Origin: Vibrio aestivus
GTDB taxonomy: Bacteria > Pseudomonadota > Gammaproteobacteria > Enterobacterales > Vibrionaceae
DNA: 63,436 nt
NCBI GenBank assembly: GCA_003263845.1
Contig: JYJN01000116.1
Location: 1 to 63,436 of the forward strand
Direction: 5' to 3'
Under the pieces are notes generated by a model. The model searched no databases and was not told the origin of the DNA. It saw nothing but the letters and a program-made list of their open reading frames with translations. Positions 11,041 through 22,098 of the stretch are shown in pieces (the stretch's first letter is position 1; the number at the start of each line of letters is the position of its first letter). The position numbers were made by a program, and so were the translations under genes.

Positions 11041-12255
11041 ATGAAACTGCCTATTTATTTTGATTATTCAGCGACTTGTCCAGTAGATCCTCGCGTTGCT
11101 GAAAAAATGGTTCAGTACATGACTATGGATGGTACTTTCGGTAATCCGGCGTCGCGTTCTCACCGTTATGGTTGGCAGGCAGAAGAAGCAGTCGACACTG
11201 CTCGCGAGCAAATTGCAGACTTATTAAATGCTGATCCACGAGAGATCATATTTACGTCAGGTGCAACAGAGTCAAACAACCTTGCAATCAAAGGTGCTGC
11301 ACACTTTTACGGTAAGAAAGGCAAGCACGTTATTACCTGTAAAACCGAGCACAAAGCGGTTTTGGACCCTTGTCGTCAGCTAGAGCGTGAAGGTTACGAG
11401 GTGACTTACCTAGAGCCTGAGTCAAACGGCATCATTGATTTGAATAAGCTTCAAGATGCGATGCGTGAAGATACGGTTCTTGTTTCTATCATGCACGTAA
11501 ACAACGAAATCGGTGTTATCCAAGACATCTCTGCAATCGGTGAATTGTGCCGTGAGCGCAAGATTATCTTCCACGTTGATGCAGCTCAATCTGCAGGTAA
11601 ACTGCCAATCGACGTCCAAGAGATGAAAGTTGATCTTATCTCTATGTCTGCACATAAGATTTATGGCCCTAAAGGTATTGGTGCACTTTACGTTCGTCGT
11701 AAGCCACGTATTCGTTTAGAAGCTCAAATGCACGGTGGTGGTCATGAGCGTGGTTTCCGCTCTGGTACGCTTCCAACTCATCAGATCGTAGGCATGGGTG
11801 AGGCTTTCCGCGTAGCAAAAGAAGATATGCAAAAAGATCTTGAGCACGCTAAAACACTTCGTGACCGTCTACTTGATGGCATCAAAGATATGGAAGCTGT
11901 GACAATTAACGGCGACCTAGATCAGCGTCTAGCAAACAACCTAAACGTTAGCTTTGCATTTGTAGAAGGTGAATCTCTACTGATGTCGCTGAAAGACCTA
12001 GCAGTATCTTCGGGTAGTGCATGTACTTCAGCAAGTCTAGAGCCATCGTACGTGCTTCGTGCTTTGGGTCTAGATGATGAGTTAGCACACAGTTCAGTTC
12101 GTTTCTCATTCGGTCGCTTTACAACCGCTGAAGAAGTGGACTACGCAGTAGAACAAATTCGCGTAGCAGTGAACAAGCTACGTGACATGTCTCCTCTATG
12201 GGATATGTACAAAGAAGGGGTTGACCTAAGTACAGTTGAGTGGGCACACCACTAA
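11041..12255 (+). CDS. iscS: Cysteine desulfurase IscS
   Basis: 404 residues. PLP-dependent aminotransferase class V enzyme that removes sulfur from cysteine and passes it as persulfide to IscU and to tRNA thiolation enzymes. The Schiff-base lysine is in [12 protein letters not shown] (Lys206). The mobile catalytic cysteine is in [14 protein letters not shown] (Cys328). The C-terminal tail [20 protein letters not shown], which docks IscU, is complete. Second gene of the isc operon, 27 bp after iscR. Confidence 0.99.
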   Translation: MKLPIYFDYSATCPVDPRVAEKMVQYMTMDGTFGNPASRSHRYGWQAEEAVDTAREQIADLLNADPREIIFTSGATESNNLAIKGAAHFYGKKGKHVITCKTEHKAVLDPCRQLEREGYEVTYLEPESNGIIDLNKLQDAMREDTVLVSIMHVNNEIGVIQDISAIGELCRERKIIFHVDAAQSAGKLPIDVQEMKVDLISMSAHKIYGPKGIGALYVRRKPRIRLEAQMHGGGHERGFRSGTLPTHQIVGMGEAFRVAKEDMQKDLEHAKTLRDRLLDGIKDMEAVTINGDLDQRLANNLNVSFAFVEGESLLMSLKDLAVSSGSACTSASLEPSYVLRALGLDDELAHSSVRFSFGRFTTAEEVDYAVEQIRVAVNKLRDMSPLWDMYKEGVDLSTVEWAHH

Positions 12256-12306
12256 TTGGCTTAAGGCTTATCCAGGGATAGAACTAGAGGATTCGAGGTA
12301 AATATT

Positions 12307-12687
12307 ATGGCTTATAGCGAAAAAGTAATTGATCACTACGAGAACCCACGTAACGTTGGTTCTTTTGACAAAGAAGACCCAACAGTAGGTAGCGGCATGG
12401 TTGGTGCACCTGCTTGTGGTGACGTAATGAAGCTGCAAATCAAGGTAACGCCAGAAGGCATTATTGAAGATGCAAAGTTCAAAACATACGGTTGTGGTAG
12501 TGCAATCGCTTCTAGCTCACTGGTTACTGAGTGGGTTAAAGGTAAGAGCGTAGACGAAGCAGCTGCTATCAAGAACTCTGAAATTGCAGAAGAGCTTGAG
12601 TTACCACCAGTAAAAGTACACTGCTCAATTCTTGCAGAAGACGCAATTAAAGCAGCAGTGGCTGACTACAAAAAGAAAAACGATTAA
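12307..12687 (+). CDS. iscU: Fe-S cluster scaffold IscU
   Basis: 126 residues. Cluster ligands Cys37 (PACGDVMK), Cys63 (YGCGSAIASSS) and His105/Cys106 (VHCSILAEDAI) are all present. The LPPVK motif recognised by HscA lies just before them (ELPPVKVHC). IscU builds [2Fe-2S] clusters from IscS sulfur and releases them through HscA/HscB. Fifty bp separate it from iscS. Confidence 0.99.
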   Translation: MAYSEKVIDHYENPRNVGSFDKEDPTVGSGMVGAPACGDVMKLQIKVTPEGIIEDAKFKTYGCGSAIASSSLVTEWVKGKSVDEAAAIKNSEIAEELELPPVKVHCSILAEDAIKAAVADYKKKND

Positions 12688-12754
12688 GTTGATTTAGGGA
12701 GAACCCTTTCTCCCTCTTTATTTAGATTATTAACCAAGAAAACCAAGGTGCAGT

Positions 12755-13078
12755 ATGGCCATAACAATGACAGAAACAGCAGCAAGCCGAGTTAGATCTT
12801 TCCTCGATAATCGTGGTAAAGGTATTGGATTGCGATTGGGCGTAAAAACCACTGGCTGTTCAGGTATGGCATACGTTCTTGAGTTTGTTGATGAACTGAA
12901 TGAAGAAGACGAAGTTTTCGAGCACTCAGGCGTTAAAGTTATCATTGACCCTAAGAGCTTAGTTTACTTAGATGGCACCGAGCTAGACTACGTAAAAGAA
13001 GGCTTAAACGAAGGCTTTGAGTTCAACAACCCAAATGCGAAAGGCGAATGTGGTTGTGGCGAAAGCTTTAACGTTTAA
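12755..13078 (+). CDS. iscA: A-type Fe-S carrier IscA
   Basis: 107 residues with the three conserved cysteines of the family: Cys35 in TTGCSGMAY, and the C-terminal pair in GECGCGESF (Cys99, Cys101). It accepts clusters or iron and delivers them to target apoproteins. Lies between iscU and hscB in the normal operon order. Confidence 0.98.
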   Translation: MAITMTETAASRVRSFLDNRGKGIGLRLGVKTTGCSGMAYVLEFVDELNEEDEVFEHSGVKVIIDPKSLVYLDGTELDYVKEGLNEGFEFNNPNAKGECGCGESFNV

Positions 13079-13140
13079 TTGATCGTATGTGTCACTCTAG
13101 GCACTGGCCTAGAGTGCGTTAATCTAGGGCCGACGTCTCC

Positions 13141-13656
13141 ATGAATCACTTTGAATTATTTGGGCTACCATGTCAGTTTAAGCTGGATGGTAGCCTTCTT
13201 TCTTCGCAGTTCCGAGAACTGCAGAAGCGTTTCCACCCAGATAACTTTGCAACGGCCTCTGAACGAGATCGTCTGCTCGCGGTTCAAAAAGCCGCACAAA
13301 TAAACGACGCCTATCAAATATTGAAGAATCCTATTTCTCGCAGTGAGTACCTACTGGCTGAAAATGGGATCGATATTCGAAGTGAACAGCAAACTATGCA
13401 AGATCCCATGTTCCTAATGGAACAGATGGAGTTGCGTGAAGAGCTAGAATCGATCGCATCTAAAGACGATGCAGAAGAGCTGCTGTTTGATTTCGAATCT
13501 AAGGTGAGCAAAATGTATAAACAACATCTTGCCTTAGTAGAACAAGAACTGGATGAACAACAATGGCCACAAGCTGCCGATCGCGTAAGAAAGCTGAAAT
13601 TTATCGCTAAACTGAATCGTGAAATAGAGCAAGTTGAAGACAACTTACTCGGCTAG
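13141..13656 (+). CDS. hscB: Co-chaperone HscB
   Basis: 171 residues. N-terminal J-domain with the HPD triad at residues 32-34 (KRFHPDNFATASERD). The C-terminal three-helix domain binds IscU (EQMELREELESI and following). HscB brings IscU to HscA and stimulates its ATPase. Twenty-two bp before hscA. Confidence 0.98.
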   Translation: MNHFELFGLPCQFKLDGSLLSSQFRELQKRFHPDNFATASERDRLLAVQKAAQINDAYQILKNPISRSEYLLAENGIDIRSEQQTMQDPMFLMEQMELREELESIASKDDAEELLFDFESKVSKMYKQHLALVEQELDEQQWPQAADRVRKLKFIAKLNREIEQVEDNLLG

Positions 13657-13678
13657 TTTGAATTATAAGGATTAATCA

Positions 13679-15530
13679 ATGGCGTTACTCCAAATTGCCG
13701 AACCGGGTCAGAGCAGTGCCCCCCACGAACACAAGCTGGCGGTGGGCATCGATCTCGGGACAACCAACTCGTTAGTGGCGAGTGTTCGTAGCGGTGAAGC
13801 AAAAACACTTAATGATGAGCAAAACAGAGCAATTCTACCTTCAGTTGTGAACTACGCATCTGAAGACATTTTGACAGGTCATGATGCGCGCGCATTAGCG
13901 CAGACAGATCCGGTTAATACTGTGATTTCAGTGAAGCGATTAATTGGTCGCTCTTTGGAAGATATCCAATCTCGCTACCCATCACTTCCGTATCAGTTTA
14001 GAGCGAGTGATAACGGTCTGCCGATCATTGAAACCGCGCAAGGTGATAAAAACCCTATCCAAGTGTCTGCAGATATTCTTAAGTCGCTTGGTGCTCGAGC
14101 AGAAAGCACACTCGGTGGCGAATTGGCGGGTGTTGTGATTACGGTACCTGCGTATTTCGATGATGCGCAACGTGCTGGTACCAAAGATGCAGCTAATCTA
14201 GCGGGTCTGCATGTTCTTAGATTGCTTAACGAACCTACTGCTGCTGCGATAGCTTATGGTTTAGATTCTGGTCAAGAAGGCGTTATCGCCGTTTATGATT
14301 TGGGTGGTGGTACTTTTGATATCTCGATTCTTCGTTTGTCGAAAGGGGTATTTGAGGTTCTTGCAACAGGCGGTGACTCTGCATTAGGTGGCGATGATTT
14401 TGATCATTTGATTGCTGAGTATCTGCTAGAGCAGATTGGCTTGTCAGCTCCACTCAGTGCGAAACAAAATCGTGAGCTTCTAGATGCAGCAACCTCTGCG
14501 AAAATTGCACTGTCTGATGCTGATGAGGCACAAGTCGAAGCATTGGGTTGGACTGGTACGTTAAACAAATCTCAGTTCGAAGACATTATTCGCCCATTGG
14601 TCAAGAAGACGCTGATGTCTTGCCGACGTGCATTGAAAGATGCAGAAGTGGATTCAGAAGAAGTCATGGAAGTGGTAATGGTTGGCGGCTCAACTCGCAC
14701 GCCACTTGTTCGTGAAATGGTGGGTGATTTCTTTGGTCGCACCCCGCTGACAAGTATCAACCCTGATGAAGTGGTTGCTATTGGCGCGGCGATTCAAGCA
14801 GATATTCTTGCGGGGAACAAACCAGATTCAGAAATGTTACTGCTCGACGTTATTCCACTCTCACTCGGTATCGAGACTATGGGTGGGTTGGTTGAGAAAA
14901 TCATTCCACGTAACACAACAATTCCAGTGGCTCGTGCTCAAGAGTTTACCACTTTCAAAGATGGTCAAACGGCGATGACGGTGCATACAGTGCAAGGTGA
15001 ACGTGAAATGGTGGATGACTGCCGTTCACTGGCTCGTTTTGCCTTGAAAGGCATTCCTCCGATGGCTGCTGGTGCTGCGCATATCCGCGTAACATACCAA
15101 GTTGATGCAGACGGTCTATTGTCTGTAACCGCGATGGAAAAGAGCACGGGTGTTCAAGCCGAGATTCAGGTCAAACCGTCTTATGGCCTAAGTGACGATG
15201 AAGTGGCGAATATGCTCAAAGATTCGATGACTTACGCAAAAGACGACATGCAAGCGCGTGCGTTGGCTGAGCAACGAGTCGAAGCCGATAGAGTCATTGA
15301 AGGCTTATCGCTGCCATGCAAGCAGATGGTGATGAGCTCCTATCAGACCAAGAAAAACAACAGTTAGTCAAAGTACTGGAAGCTCTTATTGAGCTTCGCA
15401 ACGGTGACGATGTCGCTGCGATTGAGCAGGGCATCAAAGATACAGATAAGGCGAGCAAGAGTTTGCTTCTCGTCGTATGGATAAATCGATTCGAGCTGCG
15501 CTATCAGGCCAGTCGGTAGATGATATTTAA
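13679..15530 (+). CDS. hscA: Fe-S chaperone HscA, two apparent 1-nt frameshifts
   Basis: Specialised Hsp70 that extracts clusters from IscU. The ATPase domain is intact: [53 protein letters not shown]. The substrate domain is broken twice. At 15307 a single A in TTATC should be two, which restores [16 protein letters not shown]. At 15462-15464 TTT should be TTTT, which restores [20 protein letters not shown] and the end SGQSVDDI with stop TAA at 15528-15530. Corrected length is about 617 residues, as in E. coli (616). Confidence 0.93.
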
Positions 15531-15543
15531 GAGATAACACGTT

Positions 15544-15882
15544 ATGCCTAAAATTATTGTATTGCCTCATGAAGACCTATGCCCAGAAGGTGCGGTATTA
15601 GAAGCGCAAGAAGGTCAAACAGTCCTAGATGTAGCACTCAAAGCGGGTATCGGCATCGAGCATGCTTGTGAGAAGTCGTGTGCGTGTACAACCTGTCACG
15701 TAGTGATTCGCGAAGGTTTTGATTCACTAGAAGAGAGTGATGAACTAGAAGACGACATGCTAGATAAAGCTTGGGGCTTAGAACCAGAGTCTCGTTTGGG
15801 CTGCCAAGCTAAAGTGACTGATGAAGATCTTGTCGTAGAGATTCCAAAGTACACATTGAACCATGCGTCTGAAGATCACTAA
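15544..15882 (+). CDS. fdx: Adrenodoxin-type [2Fe-2S] ferredoxin
   Basis: 112 residues. Cluster ligands are Cys42, Cys48 and Cys51 in HACEKSCACTTCHVV, plus a distal cysteine in ESRLGCQAKV. It supplies electrons for cluster assembly on IscU. It starts 13 bp after the corrected hscA stop, supporting that reconstruction. Confidence 0.98.
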   Translation: MPKIIVLPHEDLCPEGAVLEAQEGQTVLDVALKAGIGIEHACEKSCACTTCHVVIREGFDSLEESDELEDDMLDKAWGLEPESRLGCQAKVTDEDLVVEIPKYTLNHASEDH

Positions 15883-15952
15883 TCATTTTTGATCTGCAGT
15901 AGCTATTTTTTAGTAGTAGTTATTGTTCAGTTTTAGCTAAGATAACAAATAA

Positions 15953-15973
15953 GAGGCGCTGTAATAAGCGCCT
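15953..15973 (+). terminator. Hairpin between fdx and iscX
   Basis: AGGCGCT and AGCGCCT pair around a 6-nt loop, followed by a short TTT. It probably reduces rather than blocks transcription from fdx into iscX. Confidence 0.4.
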
Positions 15974-16003
15974 TTACTGTGTAGCGATGAGATAAGGAAA
16001 TTG

Positions 16004-16201
16004 ATGATGAAGTGGACTGATTCACGAGATATTGCTATCGAGCTGTGCGATATGTATCCGGAAGTCGACCCAAAGAACGTTCGTTTTACCGATTTGCACC
16101 AATGGATACTTGACCTAGAAGATTTTGACGATGAACCAAACCGTTCAAATGAAAAGATCCTAGAAGCCGTCATCCTTTGCTGGATGGATGAAATGGACTA
16201 A
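16004..16201 (+). CDS. iscX: Isc operon acidic protein IscX
   Basis: About 65 residues (start ATG 16004 or 16007, with AAGGA 6-9 bp upstream). The core [39 protein letters not shown] and the end [12 protein letters not shown] match IscX closely. IscX is a small acidic IscS-binding protein proposed to modulate sulfur transfer in response to iron. Last gene of the isc operon proper, followed by a strong terminator. Confidence 0.95.
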   Translation: MMKWTDSRDIAIELCDMYPEVDPKNVRFTDLHQWILDLEDFDDEPNRSNEKILEAVILCWMDEMD

Positions 16202-16244
16202 TGCCGCGAGTTTAAAAATATCGTGCAGTTAACAAAATGAATCA

Positions 16245-16275
16245 AAAAAGCGGACCAAAAGGTCCGTTTTTTTTT
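16245..16275 (+). terminator. Terminator after iscX
   Basis: CGGACC and GGTCCG form a compact stem around AAAA, with an A tract before and nine T after. It ends the isc operon before pepB. Confidence 0.92.
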
Positions 16276-16399
16276 CAAATTGACATCTTGAGCCTACATA
16301 ATGCTAACATTCGTGGGTTATTCCAAAATATGGCGCTAGTGCCAGATAGAAAAACCAAAAAATAAAGCCGATAAACGGTAAGTAAAGACAGGAGAGACC

Positions 16400-17695
16400 A
16401 TGTCTACACAGATGTCAGTTTTCATCAGTCATCAACCCGCTGCTGCTCAATGGGGTGAGAAAGCCATCCTTTCATTTTCCGACAATGGTGCAACCATCCA
16501 TATTGGTGTTGGCCATGATTTAGGCGCGATTCAACAAGCGGGTCGTAAGTTGGACAATCAAGGTGTTCGTGCAGCTAACCTTCAAGGCGAAGGTTGGGAT
16601 TTAGAAGCCGTTTGGGCATTCTACCAAGGCTACCGCAATCCAAAGAAACACAACTCAGTAGAGTGGGCCGAATTATCTGAAGAAGAGCAATCTGAACTTA
16701 ACGCTCGAATCAAGGCATCAGATTGGACTCGTGACATTATCAATAAGCCAGCAGAAGAAGTCGCACCAAGGCAGCTCGCAACAATGGCGGCAGAGTTCAT
16801 TAAATCTGTTGCACCAAAAGGCACAGTTAAAGCCAAAATTGTTAAAGACAAAGACCTGCTAACAGAAGGTTGGGAAGGTATTTATGCGGTAGGTCGTGGC
16901 TCTGAGCGCACGTCTGCGATGCTGCAATTAGACTACAACCCGACGGGCGATGAGAATGCGCCGGTGTTTGCGTGTCTTGTCGGCAAAGGTATTACGTTCG
17001 ACTCAGGCGGTTACAGCATTAAGCCTTCGGGCTTCATGACGGCTATGAAAGCAGACATGGGCGGTGCGGGCACTATCACAGGTGGTCTTGGCCTTGCCAT
17101 CATGCGCGGCCTAAACAAGCGCGTTAAGTTGATCCTTTGTTGCGCGGAGAACATGATCTCTGGCCGAGCATTGAAGCTAGGTGACATCATTACCTACAAA
17201 AATGGTAAGACTGTTGAGATCATGAACACCGATGCTGAAGGCCGTTTGGTGTTGGCAGATGGTCTTATCTACGCAAGTGAGCAGAACCCTGAACTTATTA
17301 TCGATTGTGCGACTCTAACGGGTGCAGCCAAGAATGCATTGGGTAACGATTACCACGCATTGATGAGTTTTGATGATGAGCTATCGCATCAAGCACTAAC
17401 AGCGGCAAATCAAGAGAAAGAGGGCTTATGGCCATTGCCTCTTGCTGATTTCCACCGTGGCATGCTGCCATCACCGTTCGCGGACTTATCGAATATTAGC
17501 AGTGGCGACTACAGCCCAGGCGCAAGTACAGCCGCTGCGTTCCTTTCTTACTTCGTGGAAGACTACAAGAAAGGCTGGCTTCATTTTGATTGTGCGGGCA
17601 CTTACCGTAAGTCGGCGACAGACAAGTGGTCTGCAGGCGCGACAGGTATGGGTATTCGCACGCTAGCGGGTTTCATTACTCAGCAAGCAAAATAG
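16400..17695 (+). CDS. pepB: Peptidase B (M17 leucyl aminopeptidase family)
   Basis: 431 residues, start ATG 16400 behind AGGAGAG. The M17 catalytic domain is in the C-terminal half: [16 protein letters not shown] (metal-binding Lys/Asp), [19 protein letters not shown] and the diagnostic [14 protein letters not shown]. It forms a dimetal hexameric cytosolic aminopeptidase. Its place right after iscX matches E. coli, which favours PepB over PepA. It has its own upstream region with TTGACA at 16280-16285. Confidence 0.95.
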   Translation: MSTQMSVFISHQPAAAQWGEKAILSFSDNGATIHIGVGHDLGAIQQAGRKLDNQGVRAANLQGEGWDLEAVWAFYQGYRNPKKHNSVEWAELSEEEQSELNARIKASDWTRDIINKPAEEVAPRQLATMAAEFIKSVAPKGTVKAKIVKDKDLLTEGWEGIYAVGRGSERTSAMLQLDYNPTGDENAPVFACLVGKGITFDSGGYSIKPSGFMTAMKADMGGAGTITGGLGLAIMRGLNKRVKLILCCAENMISGRALKLGDIITYKNGKTVEIMNTDAEGRLVLADGLIYASEQNPELIIDCATLTGAAKNALGNDYHALMSFDDELSHQALTAANQEKEGLWPLPLADFHRGMLPSPFADLSNISSGDYSPGASTAAAFLSYFVEDYKKGWLHFDCAGTYRKSATDKWSAGATGMGIRTLAGFITQQAK

Positions 17696-17763
17696 ATATT
17701 TAAGGTCGTCTTGATTATAGGGCGGCTGATATAACAATAAAGCGGTAACTTAAAGGACATCTT

Positions 17764-18195
17764 ATGGCTCTAGAAAGAACTTTTTCTATTATCAAGCCCG
17801 ACGCGGTGAAACGCGATCTTATTGGTGAAATCTACCACCGTATCGAGAATGCAAATCTGCGCATTATTGCGGCGAAAATGCTTCATCTTAACGATGAGCA
17901 AGCAGCAGGCTTCTACGCAGAGCATGAAGGCAAACCGTTTTTCGAAGATCTAAAAGAATTTATGACTTCTGGACCTATCATGGTACAGGTTCTAGAAGGT
18001 GAAGATGCAATTGCACGCTACCGTGAGCTAATGGGTAAAACCAACCCAGAAGAAGCAGCGTGTGGCACAATCCGTGCGGACTATGCATTGAGCATGCGCC
18101 ATAACTCGGTGCACGGTTCAGATAGCCCGGTGTCGGCTGCTCGTGAGATTGAATACTTCTTCCCAGAAGCGGAAATTCACCCTCGCAGTGAATAA
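17764..18195 (+). CDS. ndk: Nucleoside diphosphate kinase
   Basis: 143 residues, complete. The active-site signature [10 protein letters not shown] places the phosphorylated histidine at residue 117. N-terminal [20 protein letters not shown] is typical. It equalises NDP and NTP pools using ATP. A terminator follows within 50 bp. Confidence 0.99.
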   Translation: MALERTFSIIKPDAVKRDLIGEIYHRIENANLRIIAAKMLHLNDEQAAGFYAEHEGKPFFEDLKEFMTSGPIMVQVLEGEDAIARYRELMGKTNPEEAACGTIRADYALSMRHNSVHGSDSPVSAAREIEYFFPEAEIHPRSE

Positions 18196-18243
18196 GCGAT
18201 TTGGTCGTTAATCTCGCTTAATAGCGAGGTTAAAATAAGAATC

Positions 18244-18272
18244 AAAAACCCGATGATAAATCGGGTTTTTTT
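18244..18272 (+). terminator. Terminator after ndk
   Basis: AAAAACCCGAT and ATCGGGTTTTTTT form a stem with A and T tracts. Confidence 0.88.
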
Positions 18273-18375
18273 CGTTCTGTGCGTCGAAAATGAGCAAAAA
18301 TCACTCTTTACTCAAGTTGTATAAAAAATAATCACATTTAATTGAGTAAGTTAAGCTTATCAAGGGGACAACCTC

Positions 18376-18404
18376 TTGTTGAAGCTGCGTAAAGGCTGTA
18401 CAAT
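18376..18404 (+). promoter_or_regulatory. Predicted sigma-70 promoter of rlmN
   Basis: TTGTTG (18376-18381) and TACAAT (18399-18404) are 17 bp apart, 37 bp upstream of the rlmN ATG. Pattern match only. Confidence 0.5.
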
Positions 18405-18441
18405 TCGCGCCCTTATTATTGTTTCACCTTAGAGAGGCATC

Positions 18442-19566
18442 ATGACCACTGAAAAAATCAATCTACTCGATTTTGATCGTAAAGGTTTACGCGAGCTGTT
18501 TGCCCAAGAGCTCAATGAAAAACCGTTTCGAGCTGAGCAGGTGATGAAGTGGATCTACCATTTTGGTGTAGATGACTTCGATAAGATGACTAACATCAAC
18601 AAGAAGCTTCGTGAGAAGTTAAAGCACAAATGCGAGATTCGCGCACCTTACGTTTCTGAAGCGCAGCATTCATCAGACGGTACTATCAAATGGGCGATGC
18701 GTGTTGGTGATCAAGATGTTGAGACAGTGTATATCCCAGAAGATGATCGTGCGACCTTGTGTGTTTCTTCTCAAGTAGGTTGCGCTTTGGAATGTAAATT
18801 CTGTTCTACGGCTCAACAGGGCTTTAACCGTAACTTAAAAGTGTCTGAAATTATCGGTCAGGTTTGGCGTGCGGCACGTGAAATTGGCTTAGAGAAAGAG
18901 ACTGGTCGTCGCCCAATTACTAACGTGGTAATGATGGGTATGGGTGAGCCACTTCTTAACATGAAGAACTTGATGCCATCATTGGAGCTGATGCTCGATG
19001 ATCTCGGATTTGGTTTGTCTAAACGCCGTGTGACTGTTTCAACTTCTGGCGTTGTTTCTGGTTTGGATCAGATGACTGGCAACATTGATGTGGCGCTGGC
19101 GATTTCTCTACATGCACCTAATGACAAAGTACGTAGCGATATCATGCCAATCAATGATCGTTGGGATATCCAAGACTTCTTGGCGTCTGTACGTCGTTAC
19201 ATCGCATCATCTAATGCCAACCGTGGCAAGGTAACGGTTGAGTACGTGCTGTTGGATCACGTGAACGATGATATGGACCATGCTCGTGAATTAGCGGAGC
19301 TGATGAAAGACACGCCATGTAAGATTAACTTGATTCCGTTTAACCCATATCCGGGCTCTCCTTATAAGAAGCCAAGTAACTCTCGCATCGATCGTTTTAT
19401 GAAAACACTGATGCAGTATGATTACACGGTAACAGTACGTAAGACGCGTGGCGACGATATCGATGCAGCATGTGGTCAGCTAGTGGGCGATGTGATCGAC
19501 CGCACTAAGCGTACTAAACTCAATAAAGCCGCTTCCGGTGAAGTGATCGCGGTTAAAGCGGTTTAG
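18442..19566 (+). CDS. rlmN: Dual-specificity 23S rRNA A2503 / tRNA A37 methyltransferase RlmN
   Basis: 374 residues. Radical-SAM enzyme with the cluster motif [14 protein letters not shown] (C-x3-C-x2-C), MGMGEPLLN downstream, and the C-terminal cysteine in [13 protein letters not shown] needed to resolve the methylated-cysteine intermediate. It methylates C2 of A2503 in 23S rRNA and A37 of some tRNAs. It starts the conserved rlmN-rodZ-ispG-hisS-yfgM-bamB-der series but has its own terminator. Confidence 0.98.
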   Translation: MTTEKINLLDFDRKGLRELFAQELNEKPFRAEQVMKWIYHFGVDDFDKMTNINKKLREKLKHKCEIRAPYVSEAQHSSDGTIKWAMRVGDQDVETVYIPEDDRATLCVSSQVGCALECKFCSTAQQGFNRNLKVSEIIGQVWRAAREIGLEKETGRRPITNVVMMGMGEPLLNMKNLMPSLELMLDDLGFGLSKRRVTVSTSGVVSGLDQMTGNIDVALAISLHAPNDKVRSDIMPINDRWDIQDFLASVRRYIASSNANRGKVTVEYVLLDHVNDDMDHARELAELMKDTPCKINLIPFNPYPGSPYKKPSNSRIDRFMKTLMQYDYTVTVRKTRGDDIDAACGQLVGDVIDRTKRTKLNKAASGEVIAVKAV

Positions 19567-19584
19567 AAAATATACAAACAGAAC

Positions 19585-19611
19585 AAGCCAGAGCTCGACT
19601 CTGGCTTTTTT
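19585..19611 (+). terminator. Terminator after rlmN
   Basis: AAGCCAGAG pairs with CTCTGGCTT, followed by a T tract. Confidence 0.9.
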
Positions 19612-19911
19612 GTACTTACATTTTGAAAACCTTTATTGGTACTCGTATGTAAAATTTCGGAAAAACCTTGACCTGCTTGTAATTTCTGGTTCAAGGTCGT
19701 GTTGTTTAACTACAAATATCTATTAGAATTGCTAATTAGACTTTTATAGTTATTGGTGCGAATAGGTTCTAAACCTAAGTTGCATAAGTTTTTGGCGAGG
19801 AGAGTTCTCCTCACGGATTTATTTTCGTTTTCGAATAGTTTAGTAAAGCTACTAACAAAAAAAAATTAAAGCGTTACTCTCGAAAACAGACGACAGAGAA
19901 GTACAAACTCT
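19612..19911. other. 300-bp leader region upstream of rodZ
   Basis: No gene seen. It contains an inverted repeat, ACCTTGA (19665-19671) and TCAAGGT (19691-19697), and a small hairpin, GAGGAGA/TCTCCTC, near 19797-19812. The region could carry the rodZ promoter with regulatory structure, but nothing specific is recognised. Confidence 0.5.
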
Positions 19912-20922
19912 ATGAGTACTGAACAAAATACAATTGTTGAAGAATCATCCCCACAATCAGACTCTCACGAATCACCTAAAGTAGAAGCTGGCACGCTGCT
20001 TAAAAATAAGCGTGAAGAGCTGGGTTATACACAACAGCAAATTGCCGATCGACTTCGCCTGCGAATCACCATCATTCAAAATATCGAATCTAACCAGTTC
20101 GAAAACGGTCAAGTAGCTACCTTTACTCGAGGCTACCTTCGTTCTTATGCAAAAGCCGTCAACTTAGATGAAGAGATGGTGCTATGTGCTTTTGATGATG
20201 GATGTGAACCGGAAGTTCATGGCCATGATATGAAGAGCTTTTCTAAGAAAACGAATCAAGAGAAGCATGACAGCCGCATCATGAGCCTGACTTGGGGTAT
20301 TGCTGCAATCATCATTGGTATCTCAGCGTACTGGGTATGGCAGAATCAACAGCAAGATACGTTAACGTTTATTGACGAACAAGAAGTGGTGCAAGAAGTA
20401 GAAGTAGCACCTACTACTGCAGCGTTTACTGACTTTAATGGTGACGTCGTTACGGCAGGTAGCGACAATGAAATTGCGCAACCTGTGACCTTACCAGAAT
20501 TAGATAATTCAGAACTAGCTGAGCCTGTTACTTTACCAGAAGTGGAAATAGCAGAACCCGTAACCCTTCCTGAAGTGGAAGAGCAAGCTGAAGCACCTGT
20601 ACCCGTGCAATTACCAGAGGTTGAGACGCCAGTGACCGAAGTGGTTGCATCGGAACCTGAAACGGCAGAGGCCACAATCGCTAATAAAGTGACAATGAAC
20701 TTTATTGCCGACTGTTGGATCCAAGTGAAAGATGCCACGGGCAAAACGTTGTCAACGGGCATCAAAAAGGGCGGACAGACGCTAGATTTAACAGGTGAAG
20801 CGCCATTTAGCGTCATTCTAGGGGCGCCAGAAAATGTTTCTATGACATTTGGAAGTGAACCTGTCGACCTTTCTGGGTATACTTCAGGAAAAGTAGCAAG
20901 ATTTACCTTACCTAGAAGTTAA
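19912..20922 (+). CDS. rodZ: Cytoskeletal / cell-shape protein RodZ
   Basis: 336 residues. N-terminal Xre-like HTH (about 28-90: [20 protein letters not shown]) binds MreB. A single TM lies near 124-143 ([19 protein letters not shown]). The periplasmic linker is unusually periodic, with PVTLPE recurring three times and [12 protein letters not shown] after it. The C-terminal DUF4115-type domain ([20 protein letters not shown]) is complete. It anchors MreB to the inner membrane for rod-shape growth. Its stop codon is one base from the ispG start, so they are co-transcribed. Confidence 0.95.
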   Translation: MSTEQNTIVEESSPQSDSHESPKVEAGTLLKNKREELGYTQQQIADRLRLRITIIQNIESNQFENGQVATFTRGYLRSYAKAVNLDEEMVLCAFDDGCEPEVHGHDMKSFSKKTNQEKHDSRIMSLTWGIAAIIIGISAYWVWQNQQQDTLTFIDEQEVVQEVEVAPTTAAFTDFNGDVVTAGSDNEIAQPVTLPELDNSELAEPVTLPEVEIAEPVTLPEVEEQAEAPVPVQLPEVETPVTEVVASEPETAEATIANKVTMNFIADCWIQVKDATGKTLSTGIKKGGQTLDLTGEAPFSVILGAPENVSMTFGSEPVDLSGYTSGKVARFTLPRS

Positions 20923-20923
20923 T

Positions 20924-22041
20924 ATGCAATACGAATCTCCAATTAAACGTCGCCCATCGACTCGTATCTATGTGGGTGATGTACCGATCGGCGATGGTGC
21001 TCCTATCGCCGTTCAGTCAATGACGAATACCAGAACGACAGACGTCGAAGCTACAGTTGCTCAAATCCGAGCACTAGAAAATGTAGGCGCAGACATCGTT
21101 CGTGTATCCGTTCCTACTATGGATGCTGCTGAAGCGTTTAAGCAGATCAAGCAGCAAGTCTCTATCCCACTTGTCGCTGATATTCACTTTGACTACCGTA
21201 TTGCTTTGAAAGTAGCAGAATATGGCGTGGACTGTTTACGTATCAACCCAGGTAACATTGGTAACGAAGATCGTATTCGTTCAGTTGTGGATTGCGCACG
21301 CGATAAGAACATTCCAATTCGTATTGGTGTCAATGGCGGTTCATTAGAGAAAGATATTCAGATGAAGTATGGCGAACCAACGCCAGAAGCACTTGTCGAA
21401 TCGGCAATGCGCCATGTGGATATTCTTGATCGCCTTAATTTTGATAAGTTTAAGGTCAGCGTGAAAGCCTCAGACGTTTTCTTAGCGGTTGATTCGTACC
21501 GTTTATTGGCCAAGAAGATTGATCAACCTTTGCACCTTGGTATCACTGAAGCGGGCGGCGCTCGCGCTGGTGCGGTGAAGTCATCAGTTGGTTTGGGTAT
21601 GCTGTTGGCTGAAGGTATTGGTGATACGCTGCGTATCTCCTTGCTGCGGATCCCGTCGAAGAGATTAAAGTCGGTTTTGATATCCTGAAGTCTCTGCGAA
21701 TCCGCTCTCGTGGTATAAACTTCATTGCGTGTCCAAGCTGCTCTCGTCAAGAGTTTGATGTGATTGGTACAGTGAACGCTTTGGAGCAACGTCTTGAAGA
21801 TGTGATCACTCCGATGGATGTCTCGATTATCGGTTGTGTCGTTAATGGCCCTGGTGAAGCAGAAGTTTCTCATCTTGGTTTAGCGGGCAGTGCGCGCAAG
21901 AGTGCATTCTACGAAGACGGTAAGCGTCAAAAAGAGCGCTTTGACAACGATGATTTGGTTGACCAACTTGAAGCGAAAATCCGTGCTAAGGCATCGGTAT
22001 TAGACGAATCAAATCGCATCGACATCAAACAACAAGATTAA
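20924..22041 (+). CDS. ispG: 4-hydroxy-3-methylbut-2-en-1-yl diphosphate synthase, apparent 1-nt frameshift
   Basis: Makes HMBPP in the MEP isoprenoid pathway using a [4Fe-4S] cluster. TIM-barrel part intact ([55 protein letters not shown]). At 21639-21640 CC should be CCC: TCCCTTGCTGCG then reads [20 protein letters not shown], joining the second frame. That frame carries the cluster cysteines in [16 protein letters not shown] and [16 protein letters not shown]. Corrected length is about 372 residues. The gene is essential in relatives, so a true break is implausible. Confidence 0.94.
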
Positions 22042-22047
22042 TCTTAT

Positions 22048-22071
22048 CGCTGATAGCAAAAACTATCAGCG
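22048..22071 (+). other. Perfect 9-bp hairpin between ispG and hisS
   Basis: CGCTGATAG and CTATCAGCG are separated by 6 nt, with no T tract. It lies 7-30 bp after the ispG stop and 28 bp before hisS. Likely an mRNA-stabilising or processing hairpin, not a terminator. Confidence 0.5.
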
Positions 22072-22098
22072 CTGAGCCAAACAATTACGGTATTTATT

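Noticed and set aside
14000..14200. Several 60-64 aa frames inside hscA
   Set aside because: All are shadows of the intact HscA ATPase domain.
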